Positions 8,670 through 17,368 of a DNA stretch of 64,000 nt are shown one piece after another. A program made the position numbers and the translations under genes. Origin of the DNA: JAMXLO01 sp964427005 (GTDB taxonomy: Bacteria > Pseudomonadota > Alphaproteobacteria > Acetobacterales > Acetobacteraceae); assembly GCA_964427005.1 (NCBI GenBank), contig CAYRTL010000007.1, positions 1-64,000 of the forward strand, read 5' to 3'. Below the pieces are notes generated by a model, which was given only the letters and a program-made list of their open reading frames with translations, was not told the DNA's origin and did no database searches. Position 1 is the first letter of the stretch. The number at the start of each line of letters is the position of its first letter.

Positions 8670-9909
8670 GCCGCAGTGCTTCCACCGGATCGGTGCGCGC
8701 GGCACGCCAGCTTGGATACAACGTGGCCAACAGCGACAGCACAAGGGCCATCATCACGACCTGCATCACCTCATGCCAATCGAGACGTGCCGGCAAGTGC
8801 GTCAGGTAGTACACCTCGGGATTGAACACCGACGTGCCGGTGGCCGCCTCCACCCAGTGCTGGATCGTCTCGATATTCCAGCAGAACACGACGCCCAATA
8901 CCAAGCCGACCAGAGTGCCGGTTACACCAACCGAGGCGCCGCACATCAGGAAGATGCGCATGATAGCCCCGCGCCCAGCACCCAGCGTGCGCAGCACGGC
9001 GATGTCGCGCGTCTTGTCCTTCACCATCATGATCAGCGAGCTGATCACGTTGAACGCTGCGACCAGGATGATCAGTGTCAGGATCAGGAACATGACGTTC
9101 TGTTCCACCTGAACGGCGGCGAAGAAGCTATTATTGCTCTGCTGCCAGTCGATGATCTGCACACGCGTGTCACGGAGCGCATCAAAGATCGCGCGATGCA
9201 CGGCTGTGACACGCTCAGGGTCTGTCACCATCACCTCGAGCTGCGTTGCGGCATCGGGCTTTTGGAAGTACACTTGTGCCGCTTCCAACGGCAGGAAGAC
9301 ATATGCGCTGTCGTATTCGTTCTCGCCGACCTGGAAGATCGCCACCACCTTGTAGGCGCGCACACGAGGCACCGTGCCGAATGCCGTCGCCGCGCCTTGC
9401 GGGGAGATCAGCGTGAGCTCAGAGCCGATGCCGAGACCGAAGCGGCGCGCAAGTCCGACGCCGACGGCAATCGCGTTGTCGCCCCGGAAGTTGTCTAGTG
9501 AGCCGGTCACGATGTGATCGCTGACAGCATGAAGCGATTTCAGGTCGTCCTGGCGAATGCCGCGGACAAAGCCGCCAGACGACTGCCCTTGCCCACTCAG
9601 CAATACCTGGCCATCGACGACTGGAACAACGGAAACCACATCCGGAATTTTCCGGATGCGCGCCGCCACCTCATCGAAATTGGTGATCTGTCCGCCGACG
9701 CCGTACACGCCCAGATGGCCGTTGAAGCCCAGGATGCGCGAGAGCAAATCCACTTTGAACCCGCCCATCACACTCATCACGATGATCAGCGTGGCGACAC
9801 CCAACGCGATGCCGACAAGCGAGAAGATGGCGATGACTGAGACGAAGCGCTCGCCGCGGCGGGCACGCAAATAGCGGCCGGCAACCGCGCGCTCAAAAGG
9901 TCCGAACAT
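8662..9909 (-). CDS. Lipoprotein-releasing system permease (LolC/LolE family)
   Basis: A 415-residue inner-membrane permease of the Lol system: an N-terminal helix (FVSVIAIFSLVGIALGVATLI), a large periplasmic MacB-like domain, then three C-terminal helices (LILTLIILVAAFNVISSL, VGVTGTLVGLVLGVVF and VVMMALVLSLLATLYPSW). One gene supplies the permease here, as is usual in alphaproteobacteria. It precedes lolD with an 8-nt overlap. The spacer to proS is filled by a palindromic repeat whose edge places GGTGA 6 nt before the ATG. Confidence 0.93.
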   Translation of the reverse strand: MFGPFERAVAGRYLRARRGERFVSVIAIFSLVGIALGVATLIIVMSVMGGFKVDLLSRILGFNGHLGVYGVGGQITNFDEVAARIRKIPDVVSVVPVVDGQVLLSGQGQSSGGFVRGIRQDDLKSLHAVSDHIVTGSLDNFRGDNAIAVGVGLARRFGLGIGSELTLISPQGAATAFGTVPRVRAYKVVAIFQVGENEYDSAYVFLPLEAAQVYFQKPDAATQLEVMVTDPERVTAVHRAIFDALRDTRVQIIDWQQSNNSFFAAVQVEQNVMFLILTLIILVAAFNVISSLIMMVKDKTRDIAVLRTLGAGRGAIMRIFLMCGASVGVTGTLVGLVLGVVFCWNIETIQHWVEAATGTSVFNPEVYYLTHLPARLDWHEVMQVVMMALVLSLLATLYPSWRAARTDPVEALRHE

Positions 9910-9914
9910 CAGAA

Positions 9915-9995
9915 TTCACCAAGAAGACACGAAGGCACAGAGAAATCCAACCTCATCCCGCAGGCGCCTTTGTGCCTTGGTGTCTTTGTGGTGAA
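9915..9995. repeat. Palindromic intergenic repeat, family TTCACCAAGAAGACAC, copy 1
   Basis: An imperfect inverted repeat of about 81 bp. The left arm (9915-9942) reads TTCACCAAGAAGACACGAAG, and the right arm (9967-9995) contains CCTTGGTGTCTTTGTGGTGA, its near reverse complement. It fills the spacer between proS and lolC/E. A diverged second copy is at 14350-14418. Related TTCACC..GAAGACAC repeats are known from many bacterial genomes. On the minus strand its edge gives GGTGA upstream of the lolC/E ATG. Confidence 0.85.
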
Positions 9996-9997
9996 AC

Positions 9998-11305
9998 TTA
10001 AGCAATGCGCGCAAGCGCTTCGTCCGGTGTCACCTCGGACCGCTCTCCCGTTGCGCGGCGCTTCAGTTCCACCTTGCCAGCCGCAGCTCCGCGTGGCCCC
10101 ACGATGATCTGCCACGGATGGCCCATCAGGTCGGCGTCCGCGAATTTGGCCCCTGCCCTTTCGTCGCGATCGTCATACAGCGCAGTGGAACCCAGCTTGG
10201 CGTAGAGCGACTCACACATCGCATCGCACGCCGTATCGCCACGTCGCAAGTTGAGAATCGCCGCCCTGAACGGCGCGACGCTATCGGGCCAGATAATACC
10301 GGCCTCGTCGTGGCTTGCCTCGATCACAGCACCAACCAGGCGCGAAACGCCAATGCCATAGCTGCCCATCTCAGGATTCACGTGCTTGCCATCCGGCCCC
10401 GCGACAGTGGTGCCCATCGCCTTGGTATATTTGGTGCCGAAATAGAAGATATGGCCAACCTCAATGCCACGCCCTTCTCGACGCCGCTCTGGAGACACCT
10501 GTTCCCACTTCGCCGCGTCATGCTTCTCATCGGTCGCGGCATACATCGACGTCATTCGGTTGAAGAACGCCTCCAGATCCTGCGGATTATAGTCAAACTG
10601 CGAATTGAGCCAGTCGATCTTCTCGAAATCGGCATCGTAGTAGACCTGGCTCTCACCCGTGGGCGCCAAAATGATGAACTCATGACTCAGATCGCCACCG
10701 ATGGGACCGCTTTCGGCTTCCATCGGGATCGCCTTCAAACCCATGCGCTGGAAGGTTCGCATATAAGCCAGCATCATCGTCCGATAGCTGACCACCGCAC
10801 CGGCATAGTCCATGTCGAACGAGTATGCATCCTTCATCAGGAACTCACGCCCGCGCATCACCCCGAAACGCGGCCTGACTTCGTCGCGAAACTTCCACTG
10901 TATGTGGTAAAGTATCTGCGGCAACTCGCGGTATGAGTGCACCGACTGTCGGAACAGGTCCGTGATCACCTCCTCGTTCGTCGGCCCGTACAGCATGTCG
11001 CGCTCATGGCGATCGCGGATGCGCAGCATTTCCTTTCCGTAGTCCTCATAGCGTCCGCTTTCCCGCCACAACTCTGCGGGCTGTATCGTCGGCATCAGTA
11101 CTTCCTGCGCACCGGCAGCGTCCTGCTCCTCGCGCACGATCCGTTCGATGTTCTTCAGCACGCGAAAGCCGAGAGGCAGCCAGGCGTAGATACCCGCCGA
11201 GGTCTGCCGGACCAGCCCGGCACGCAGCATCAGCCGGTGCGAAGCGATCTGCGCTTCGGCCGGGGTCTCCTTCATAGTGGGGATAAAGCTGCGGGACAGG
11301 CGCAT
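9998..11305 (-). CDS. proS: Proline--tRNA ligase, short alphaproteobacterial type
   Basis: A 435-residue class II aminoacyl-tRNA synthetase charging tRNA-Pro. The class II core is clear (GIYAWLPLGFRVLKNIE, the motif 2 region around FRDEVRPRFGVMRGREFLMKD split over residues 130-160, and motif 3 near GSYGIGVSRL), followed by a C-terminal anticodon-binding domain. It lacks the roughly 180-residue editing insertion of the E. coli enzyme, the usual state in alphaproteobacteria. ATG 11305 was chosen because MRLSRSFIPTMKE is the family N-terminus; upstream in-frame sequence looks non-coding. Confidence 0.95.
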   Translation of the reverse strand: MRLSRSFIPTMKETPAEAQIASHRLMLRAGLVRQTSAGIYAWLPLGFRVLKNIERIVREEQDAAGAQEVLMPTIQPAELWRESGRYEDYGKEMLRIRDRHERDMLYGPTNEEVITDLFRQSVHSYRELPQILYHIQWKFRDEVRPRFGVMRGREFLMKDAYSFDMDYAGAVVSYRTMMLAYMRTFQRMGLKAIPMEAESGPIGGDLSHEFIILAPTGESQVYYDADFEKIDWLNSQFDYNPQDLEAFFNRMTSMYAATDEKHDAAKWEQVSPERRREGRGIEVGHIFYFGTKYTKAMGTTVAGPDGKHVNPEMGSYGIGVSRLVGAVIEASHDEAGIIWPDSVAPFRAAILNLRRGDTACDAMCESLYAKLGSTALYDDRDERAGAKFADADLMGHPWQIIVGPRGAAAGKVELKRRATGERSEVTPDEALARIA

Positions 11306-11606
11306 CTGGAGCGGTTTCCGGTTGGTTTCACAGAGAGCGGACCGTAACGGGCGTCGTGCCCGTTCGCCACCCTGCCCAAGCGCCAAATTTTTGTGCAGTG
11401 CACAAGGCCGAATGCGCAATAAAAACTCGCGAATCGCGGCACTCACGAACGAAAGAGCGTGACTTCGCGGCGAGGAAAGGTTAACAAGAATACAGGCTCG
11501 GGCGCCGACGCGCGGGGCCAGGTTTGGGGAGGAAACGCTGTCACACGGCAGGTCGGAGGACCTACGAGGCCTCCTCCCTGACCGTGCTGGCGGTCCGTTT
11601 CCGGAA
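11306..11606. other. Intergenic region upstream of proS
   Basis: About 300 bp between the DUF1467 gene and proS on the minus strand. Translation in all frames gives no recognisable protein. It presumably carries the proS promoter, but I cannot point to convincing -35/-10 boxes or a T-box-like leader. Confidence 0.4.
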
Positions 11607-11867
11607 TCAATCATAAGGTGCGGCAAACCAGCCGTGGCGAAAGCTCACGTAGTTGCTGGTGATCAGTAGCCAGGCGCCGAACCACACCACGGCCGCAACG
11701 AGCGTCGTCACAATCACCTTCATCAGCAGCCGCGGACGCTCGGGTGCCCCGCGCCAGCCAGTGCGCTCGTCAGGGTTTTCGACCGGACGCGTGCTTAACG
11801 GCAGCACCCCGAACAGCACCGTCCACCAGATCAGCACATACAGAACGACCCCGGTGAACCAGTTCAT
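11607..11867 (-). CDS. DUF1467 family two-helix membrane protein
   Basis: An 86-residue inner-membrane protein with two hydrophobic segments, GVVLYVLIWWTVLFGVLPL and VIVTTLVAAVVWFGAWLLI, joined by a conserved polar loop (ENPDERTGWRGAPERPRL). Length, the WWTVLF..PL motif and the GAP-P loop match the DUF1467 family, which is found next to rnj and proS in alphaproteobacteria. Its start is 6 nt after the rnj region's stop codon end, so it belongs to the coaX-rnj transcript. Function is unknown. Confidence 0.9.
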   Translation of the reverse strand: MNWFTGVVLYVLIWWTVLFGVLPLSTRPVENPDERTGWRGAPERPRLLMKVIVTTLVAAVVWFGAWLLITSNYVSFRHGWFAAPYD

Positions 11868-11873
11868 GCGGCG

Positions 11874-13520
11874 TCAGACGCGAAGCAGGTGCACGTCCAC
11901 CAGGGGGCGTTTCTGCAGCCGCCGCCCAAGTGCGCGTCGCAAGGCGGCCCGAGCGGCATCAGTCAGTGCCGCATCGTCACGACGGATTGACCCGGGCAAG
12001 TCATCGATCGCATCGGCAAACTCGTCACTGACCGCCCGCAATTGCGGATCATCAGTGTCGAACAAGCCAGGTGCGCTGATCCGTGGATCTCCACACAGCC
12101 TCCCACCGGCGTCGACCGCCATGCTCGCAACGACCACACCGTTGAACAGCATGCGACGCCGCGCGGACATCACGCCGCCGCCAAGTGGCGTCAGCCGATT
12201 GCCGTCCAGCACCAACTTGCCGACAGGCGCACTGTCCACCACTGCCGCGTCGCCAGGCGCGAGGCTCAGGATGTCACCATCTTCCAGAAGTATCGGCTTG
12301 GCGCCTGCTTCTTGTGCCAGTTCGGCATGCGTCGAAAGATGCCGCCACTCGCCGTGCGTCGGCACCGCATACCGCGGCTTGACCAGCCGATAGAGCCGCC
12401 GCAACTCGTCGCGCGCAGGATGACCTGAGACGTGCACCAGATGGTCCATGTCCGTCATCAGATGCACACCACGGCGCACCAGATTATCCTGCACGGTGCC
12501 GATTGCCCGCTCATTGCCTGGAATGACGCGTGACGAGAACACGACAGTATCGCCCTGTCCCAGAGCGACGCGCGGATGCGTATCCATCGCGATTCGCGCC
12601 AGCGCGCTGCGTGGCTCTCCTTGGCTGCCGGTGACCAGCATCAGCAGGTTGTCGTCCGGCACATCATCGACATCGTCTTCCGTCAGGAACGGGGGCAGAT
12701 CGCGCAGATAGCCGCACTCGCGCGCAGCAACATCCAGGTTGCGCAACGAACGCCCGACCAACGCGACGCTGCGTCCCGCGGCATGGGCCGCCAGCGTCAC
12801 TGACTCGATGCGGGCGACATTGGACGCAAAGCAGGTGACCGCGATGCGCCCGCGCAGACCGCGCAACAATGCCGTGAGGCTCTGCCGGACCTCGGCCTCA
12901 CTCCCCGAATGTCCCTCCACCAAAGCGTTGGTGGAATCGCAGATCATCGCCAGCACGCCGCGCTCGCTCAGTTCTGCAAACACCGTCTCATCGGTGCGAG
13001 GGCCGATCAGCGGCTCTGGATCAAGCTTCCAGTCGCCGGTGTGCAACAGCAGGCCGTGCGGCGTATCGATCACCAGCGCCTGGGCCTCGGGAATGGAATG
13101 CGTAACGCGCACAAACTGAAGCTGGAATGGGGTTAGGCCAATGGCTGAACCGGCTGGCACAATGTGCAGCGGCACCTGATTCAGCAACTGCACTTCAGCA
13201 AGCTTGCGCTGCAATACCGCAGCGGCGAAGGGCGTGGCGTAGACCGGGCAGCGCAATTGCGGCCAAAGCCACGGCACCGCACCGATGTGGTCCTCATGCG
13301 CATGAGTAATGACCAGCCCCAAAAGCTGGTCGTGGCGATCGGCGATGAAGGCCGGATCAGCCATCATCACATCGACTTCGGGATGCGCAGCTCCGCCAAA
13401 GCCGATACCGCAATCGACGGCGAGCCATTTGCCGTCGCAACGGTAGAGATTGAGGTTCATGCCGATCTCGCCCGTCCCGCCCAACGGCAGGAAGGCCAGA
13501 CCCCGGTTATCAGAGTCCAT
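11874..13520 (-). CDS. rnj: Ribonuclease J (beta-CASP metallo-hydrolase)
   Basis: A 548-residue beta-CASP ribonuclease acting in mRNA decay and rRNA maturation. The metallo-beta-lactamase motif is HAHEDHIGA near residue 77, with downstream ligands at HTGDWKLD and the CASP motifs (SGHPARDELRRL, PTHGEWRHL). The C-terminal domain is present, so the length is normal. It lies between coaX (11 nt upstream) and the DUF1467 gene on the same strand. Confidence 0.93.
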   Translation of the reverse strand: MDSDNRGLAFLPLGGTGEIGMNLNLYRCDGKWLAVDCGIGFGGAAHPEVDVMMADPAFIADRHDQLLGLVITHAHEDHIGAVPWLWPQLRCPVYATPFAAAVLQRKLAEVQLLNQVPLHIVPAGSAIGLTPFQLQFVRVTHSIPEAQALVIDTPHGLLLHTGDWKLDPEPLIGPRTDETVFAELSERGVLAMICDSTNALVEGHSGSEAEVRQSLTALLRGLRGRIAVTCFASNVARIESVTLAAHAAGRSVALVGRSLRNLDVAARECGYLRDLPPFLTEDDVDDVPDDNLLMLVTGSQGEPRSALARIAMDTHPRVALGQGDTVVFSSRVIPGNERAIGTVQDNLVRRGVHLMTDMDHLVHVSGHPARDELRRLYRLVKPRYAVPTHGEWRHLSTHAELAQEAGAKPILLEDGDILSLAPGDAAVVDSAPVGKLVLDGNRLTPLGGGVMSARRRMLFNGVVVASMAVDAGGRLCGDPRISAPGLFDTDDPQLRAVSDEFADAIDDLPGSIRRDDAALTDAARAALRRALGRRLQKRPLVDVHLLRV

Positions 13521-13531
13521 TCGTGTGTTCG

Positions 13532-14341
13532 TCAGTCCTGTTCGATCAGACGCGTCTTATCTGAGCGCAATGTGGGGACGGGATTGCGTTCGGCCAACAT
13601 GCGCAGGCCATCGAGGGTGAGGTCCGGCTGGATCTGCTCGATCACCAAGGTGCCCTCCGCGACCAGCGGGGCGAGGCCGCCCGTCGCGACCACCTTCATC
13701 GGCCCGCCGTATTCCGCCTTGATGCGGGCAACCAGACCCTCGACCATCGCGACATAGCCCCAGTAGATGCCGGACTGCATCGCAGGCACGGTTTGCCGGC
13801 CGATCACTGCCTGGGGCCGGGCGATGCCGATGCGGGGAAGCTGAGCCGCGGCCTGATGCAGCGCCTCGAGCGACAGGTTGATCCCAGGGCAGATCACGCC
13901 GCCGAGATAGGCGCCGTCCTTGTCCACCACATCAAAGGTCGTGGCGGTCCCGAAATCGACAATGATCAGCGGCCCACCGAAATGGCGATGGGCGGCCAGC
14001 GTGTTGAGCAGCCGGTCCGCGCCCACCTCAGCTGGATTGGCCACGCGGATGTCGAAGCCCCAATCGAGGGTTGAGCGGGCGACCAGCGGCTCGATGTTGA
14101 ACCAATCACGGCACATCCGTCGCAGGTGGTACAGCGCGGCAGGAACGACCGTGCCGATGACGGCAGCGGAGATGTCCTCACGTTTCAGGCCGGCGTGCTC
14201 GAGCAACGAAACGAGCCAGACTCCGTACTCGTCCGAGGTGCGCTGCGCTTCGGTCCGAATGCGCCATGTGCCACGCCACGCCCCGCCGTCGCGCGCCGCG
14301 AAGACGACGTTGGTATTGCCGCAGTCTACAACCAGGAGCAT
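13532..14341 (-). CDS. coaX: Type III pantothenate kinase
   Basis: A 269-residue ASKHA-fold kinase catalysing the first step of coenzyme A synthesis. The N-terminal phosphate-binding motif is LLVVDCGNTNVVF. The active-site Asp region is GADRLLNTLAAH, followed by the IVDFGTATTFDVVD motif and a glycine-rich GGVICPG loop. In many related genomes birA lies between nuoN and coaX; here only an 85-bp spacer separates them, filled by a palindromic repeat that leaves GGTGA 9 nt before this ATG. Confidence 0.94.
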   Translation of the reverse strand: MLLVVDCGNTNVVFAARDGGAWRGTWRIRTEAQRTSDEYGVWLVSLLEHAGLKREDISAAVIGTVVPAALYHLRRMCRDWFNIEPLVARSTLDWGFDIRVANPAEVGADRLLNTLAAHRHFGGPLIIVDFGTATTFDVVDKDGAYLGGVICPGINLSLEALHQAAAQLPRIGIARPQAVIGRQTVPAMQSGIYWGYVAMVEGLVARIKAEYGGPMKVVATGGLAPLVAEGTLVIEQIQPDLTLDGLRMLAERNPVPTLRSDKTRLIEQD

Positions 14342-14349
14342 CGGTAGGT

Positions 14350-14418
14350 TTCACCACGCAGACACAAAGACACCAAGGTCCTCTGGGAGAATTCGTGTCC
14401 TTGTGACTTGGTGGTCAA
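14350..14418. repeat. Palindromic intergenic repeat, family TTCACCAAGAAGACAC, copy 2
   Basis: A diverged relative of 9915-9995. The left arm contains TTCACCACGCAGACACAAAG; the right arm contains GTGTCCTTGTGACTTGGTGG. It fills almost the whole spacer between nuoN and coaX. On the minus strand its edge places GGTGA 9 nt upstream of the coaX ATG, the same geometry as at lolC/E. Confidence 0.8.
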
Positions 14419-14426
14419 TCTCTTTT

Positions 14427-15848
14427 TCATCCAAACAACGCCTTGGCAGCCGCCTGCGCTGCGCCAACAAACGGCGCAGGAAAGATGAAGAAGAACGTGG
14501 TGAACAAGCCCGTCGCGGCGGCGACAAAAGAGATCGAAGCCGGCCTTGGGTCCAACGGCGCCTCGGGAGCATCGAAGTACATGACCTTGACGATGCGCAG
14601 GTAGTAGTAGGCGCTCACGACAGATGTCAGCACGCCGATGATGGCGAGCGCCCACATGCCGGTCTGCACGGCGGCCAGGAATACGTAGAGCTTGCCGAAG
14701 AAGCCGGACAGTGGCGGTATCCCTGCCATAGAGAACATGAAGATGGCCATGGCGAGTGCCAGTCCGGGATCCGTGCGGGCGAGGCCATTGAGATCTGTAA
14801 TCTGTTCGAGAGCCCGGCCGCGGCGCTGCATGGCAATGATGCAGGCAAAGGTGCCCGCGCTCATGAAGACATAGACGATAAGATAGATGAGGACGCCGCG
14901 GAGGCCTTCAGGCGTGGCAACCGCAAGGCCGATCAATGCGTAGCCCATATGGCCGATGGAGGAGTAGGCCATCAGCCGCTTGATATTGTTCTGGCCGATG
15001 GCGGCCAGCGCGCCGAGGATCATGGAGGCGATGGACACCAGCACGATAAGCTGTTGCCACGCGGGCAGCAGATGGCCGAACGGCACGGCCATCGTCCGCA
15101 GCAGGAGCGCGAATGCAGCCACTTTGGGTGCTGTCGAGAAGAAAACGGTCACCGGCGTGGGCGCGCCCTCGTAAACGTCGGGCGTCCACATGTGGAACGG
15201 CACCGCTGAGATCTTGAAGGCCAGGCCAACGAGCACGAAGACGATACCGACGATGAGTCCTGGCGCCGCGGTGTCCGGCCGCGACAGAATCTTGGCCAGA
15301 CCGGCAAAATCCATCGTGCCGGAGAAGCCATAGACCAGCGAGATACCATAGAGCAGCAGCCCGGATGCCAACGCGCCCAGGACGAAGTATTTCAGCCCGG
15401 CCTCGGACGAACGCAGTTCATCCCGCGCAAACGCTGCCAGCACGTAAAGCGCAAGCGATTGCAGCTCCAGGCCGAGATACAACGTCATCAGATTTGACGC
15501 CGAAGCCATGATCATCATGCCGACGACTGACAGGAGCATCAGCACCGGAAACTCGAACCGCGCCAAGTGATGCTTGCGGTTGTAGTCGAGCGATAGGATC
15601 AGCGAGAGCGCCGCGCCTGCCAGCACCAGGATCTTCACAAAGCTGGAGAATGCATCGGTGACAAATTGCCCGTGGTAGCCCACGCCGGGAGCGGTTGTCA
15701 GCACGAGCAATGCAGTGAGCAGGAAACCGCCCAGTGCGAACATGCTGGACAGGAAGAACGTGTCATCCCGTCGCAGCACGCCAAAGATCAGGATCGCCAT
15801 GCCGACAAGTGCCAAGACGATCTCGGGAAGTGCGATAGCCCAGTTCAT
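14427..15848 (-). CDS. nuoN: NADH-quinone oxidoreductase subunit N
   Basis: A 473-residue Mrp antiporter-like proton-pumping subunit of complex I with about 14 hydrophobic helices. It contains the conserved Lys/Glu core (GLELQSLALYVLAAF; LAFKISAVPFHMWTPDVYEG; YSSIGHMGY). The ATG at 15848 overlaps the nuoM stop by one base (TGATG). It is the last nuo gene before coaX. Confidence 0.95.
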   Translation of the reverse strand: MNWAIALPEIVLALVGMAILIFGVLRRDDTFFLSSMFALGGFLLTALLVLTTAPGVGYHGQFVTDAFSSFVKILVLAGAALSLILSLDYNRKHHLARFEFPVLMLLSVVGMMIMASASNLMTLYLGLELQSLALYVLAAFARDELRSSEAGLKYFVLGALASGLLLYGISLVYGFSGTMDFAGLAKILSRPDTAAPGLIVGIVFVLVGLAFKISAVPFHMWTPDVYEGAPTPVTVFFSTAPKVAAFALLLRTMAVPFGHLLPAWQQLIVLVSIASMILGALAAIGQNNIKRLMAYSSIGHMGYALIGLAVATPEGLRGVLIYLIVYVFMSAGTFACIIAMQRRGRALEQITDLNGLARTDPGLALAMAIFMFSMAGIPPLSGFFGKLYVFLAAVQTGMWALAIIGVLTSVVSAYYYLRIVKVMYFDAPEAPLDPRPASISFVAAATGLFTTFFFIFPAPFVGAAQAAAKALFG

Positions 15849-17368
15849 CAGTGCAGCACTCCCGCCACCTTGACCGCCGGGCTCAGCGAAGCCGTGTGAT
15901 GCTGCACCATGGCTGCCACCGAAGCGTCCCAGAATCCGGTAAAGCTCGATGGATAAATGCCCATCCACAGCGTGAGCAGAATCAGCGGCACGAACACGGC
16001 AATCTCTCGTGGCGTCAGATCGAGGATCGAACGCAGATCCTCCTTGGTCAGCCGGCCGAAGATCACGCGACGGTAAAGGTAGAGCATGTAGGCGGCGCCG
16101 AGGATCATGCCGGTGGCACCCAGCAGCGCCAGCCAGAAGTTCACCTGCAGCGAGCCGACAATCACCAGGAATTCGCCAACGAAACCCGAGGTGCCCGGCA
16201 AGCCGACAGATGCCATGGTGAAGATCATGAACGTCAGAGCGTAGAGCGGCATCCTGTCTGCGAGCCCGCCATAGCGCGCGATCTCCCGTGAATGGATGCG
16301 GTCGTAGACGACGCCCACCACGAGGAACAATGCGGCCGAGACGATGCCATGCGACAGCATCTGGAACATCGCCCCGTGGATGCCCTGGACATTGAAGGTG
16401 AAGATGCCAATCGTCACCACGCCCATATGCGCGACGGAAGAGTAAGCGATCAGCTTCTTCATATCCTCCTGCGCCAGCGCGACCAGCGAGGTGTAGATCA
16501 CCGCGACAACGGACAAGGTGAAAATAAGCGGCGCGAAGTAGGCAGACGCTTGCGGCAGCATCGGGACCGAAAACCGAAGGAAGCCGTAGCCGCCCATCTT
16601 CAGCAGCACACCTGCCAGGATGACCGAACCGGCGGTCGGAGCCTCGACGTGTGCATCCGGCAACCACGTGTGCACCGGCCACATCGGCACCTTCACCGCG
16701 AAAGATGCAAGGAAGGCGAGGAACAGCCAGTTCTGCATGCCAGGCGGCATCGGCTTCTGCAGCAGCACGACGATGTCCGTGGTGCCGACCTGAAACCACA
16801 TCGCGAGCAAGGCGAGGAGCATCAGGACGGAGCCGGTGAGCGTGAACAGGAAGAACTTGAAGGCGGAATAGACGCGTCGCGGCCCGCCCCAGACTCCGAT
16901 GATCAGGAACATCGGGATCAGCACGCCTTCGAAGAACACGTAGAAAACCACGAAGTCGAGCGCACAGAACATCCCCACCATCATCGTCTCGAGGATGAGG
17001 AAGGTGAGCATGTACTCGCGGACCGATCGGGTGATGCTGTCCCAGCTCGCCAGAATGCAGATTGGCGTCAAAACTGTGGAAAGCAGCACGAACAGCACCG
17101 AGATGCCGTCAACGCCCATCTTGTAGCCGACGCCGTATTCCGGCAGCCACGGCACCTGTTCGATGAACTGGAAGCCGGGTTCGCTCTGATCGAACTTCAC
17201 CCACAGCACGATCGACAGCACCAGCACGATCAAGCTGGTCCACAGCGCTGTCCAGCGGGCGTTCGAGGCGACGGTCTCCTCATCGCCACGAACCGACATG
17301 ATGATTATGCCGCCGACGAGTGGCAGCCAGGTGATCAGCGACAGGACAGGGAAACCGGCAGCGTTCAT
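15848..17368 (-). CDS. nuoM: NADH-quinone oxidoreductase subunit M
   Basis: A 506-residue antiporter-like membrane subunit of complex I. The quinone-region and channel motifs are present (FYVFFEGVLIPMFLIIGVWG with the conserved Glu, FAVKVPMWPVHTWLPDAHVE with the key Lys, and IAYSSVAHMG). It overlaps nuoL by 4 nt (ATGA) and nuoN by 1 nt, so the three large pumping subunits are translationally coupled. Confidence 0.96.
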   Translation of the reverse strand: MNAAGFPVLSLITWLPLVGGIIIMSVRGDEETVASNARWTALWTSLIVLVLSIVLWVKFDQSEPGFQFIEQVPWLPEYGVGYKMGVDGISVLFVLLSTVLTPICILASWDSITRSVREYMLTFLILETMMVGMFCALDFVVFYVFFEGVLIPMFLIIGVWGGPRRVYSAFKFFLFTLTGSVLMLLALLAMWFQVGTTDIVVLLQKPMPPGMQNWLFLAFLASFAVKVPMWPVHTWLPDAHVEAPTAGSVILAGVLLKMGGYGFLRFSVPMLPQASAYFAPLIFTLSVVAVIYTSLVALAQEDMKKLIAYSSVAHMGVVTIGIFTFNVQGIHGAMFQMLSHGIVSAALFLVVGVVYDRIHSREIARYGGLADRMPLYALTFMIFTMASVGLPGTSGFVGEFLVIVGSLQVNFWLALLGATGMILGAAYMLYLYRRVIFGRLTKEDLRSILDLTPREIAVFVPLILLTLWMGIYPSSFTGFWDASVAAMVQHHTASLSPAVKVAGVLH

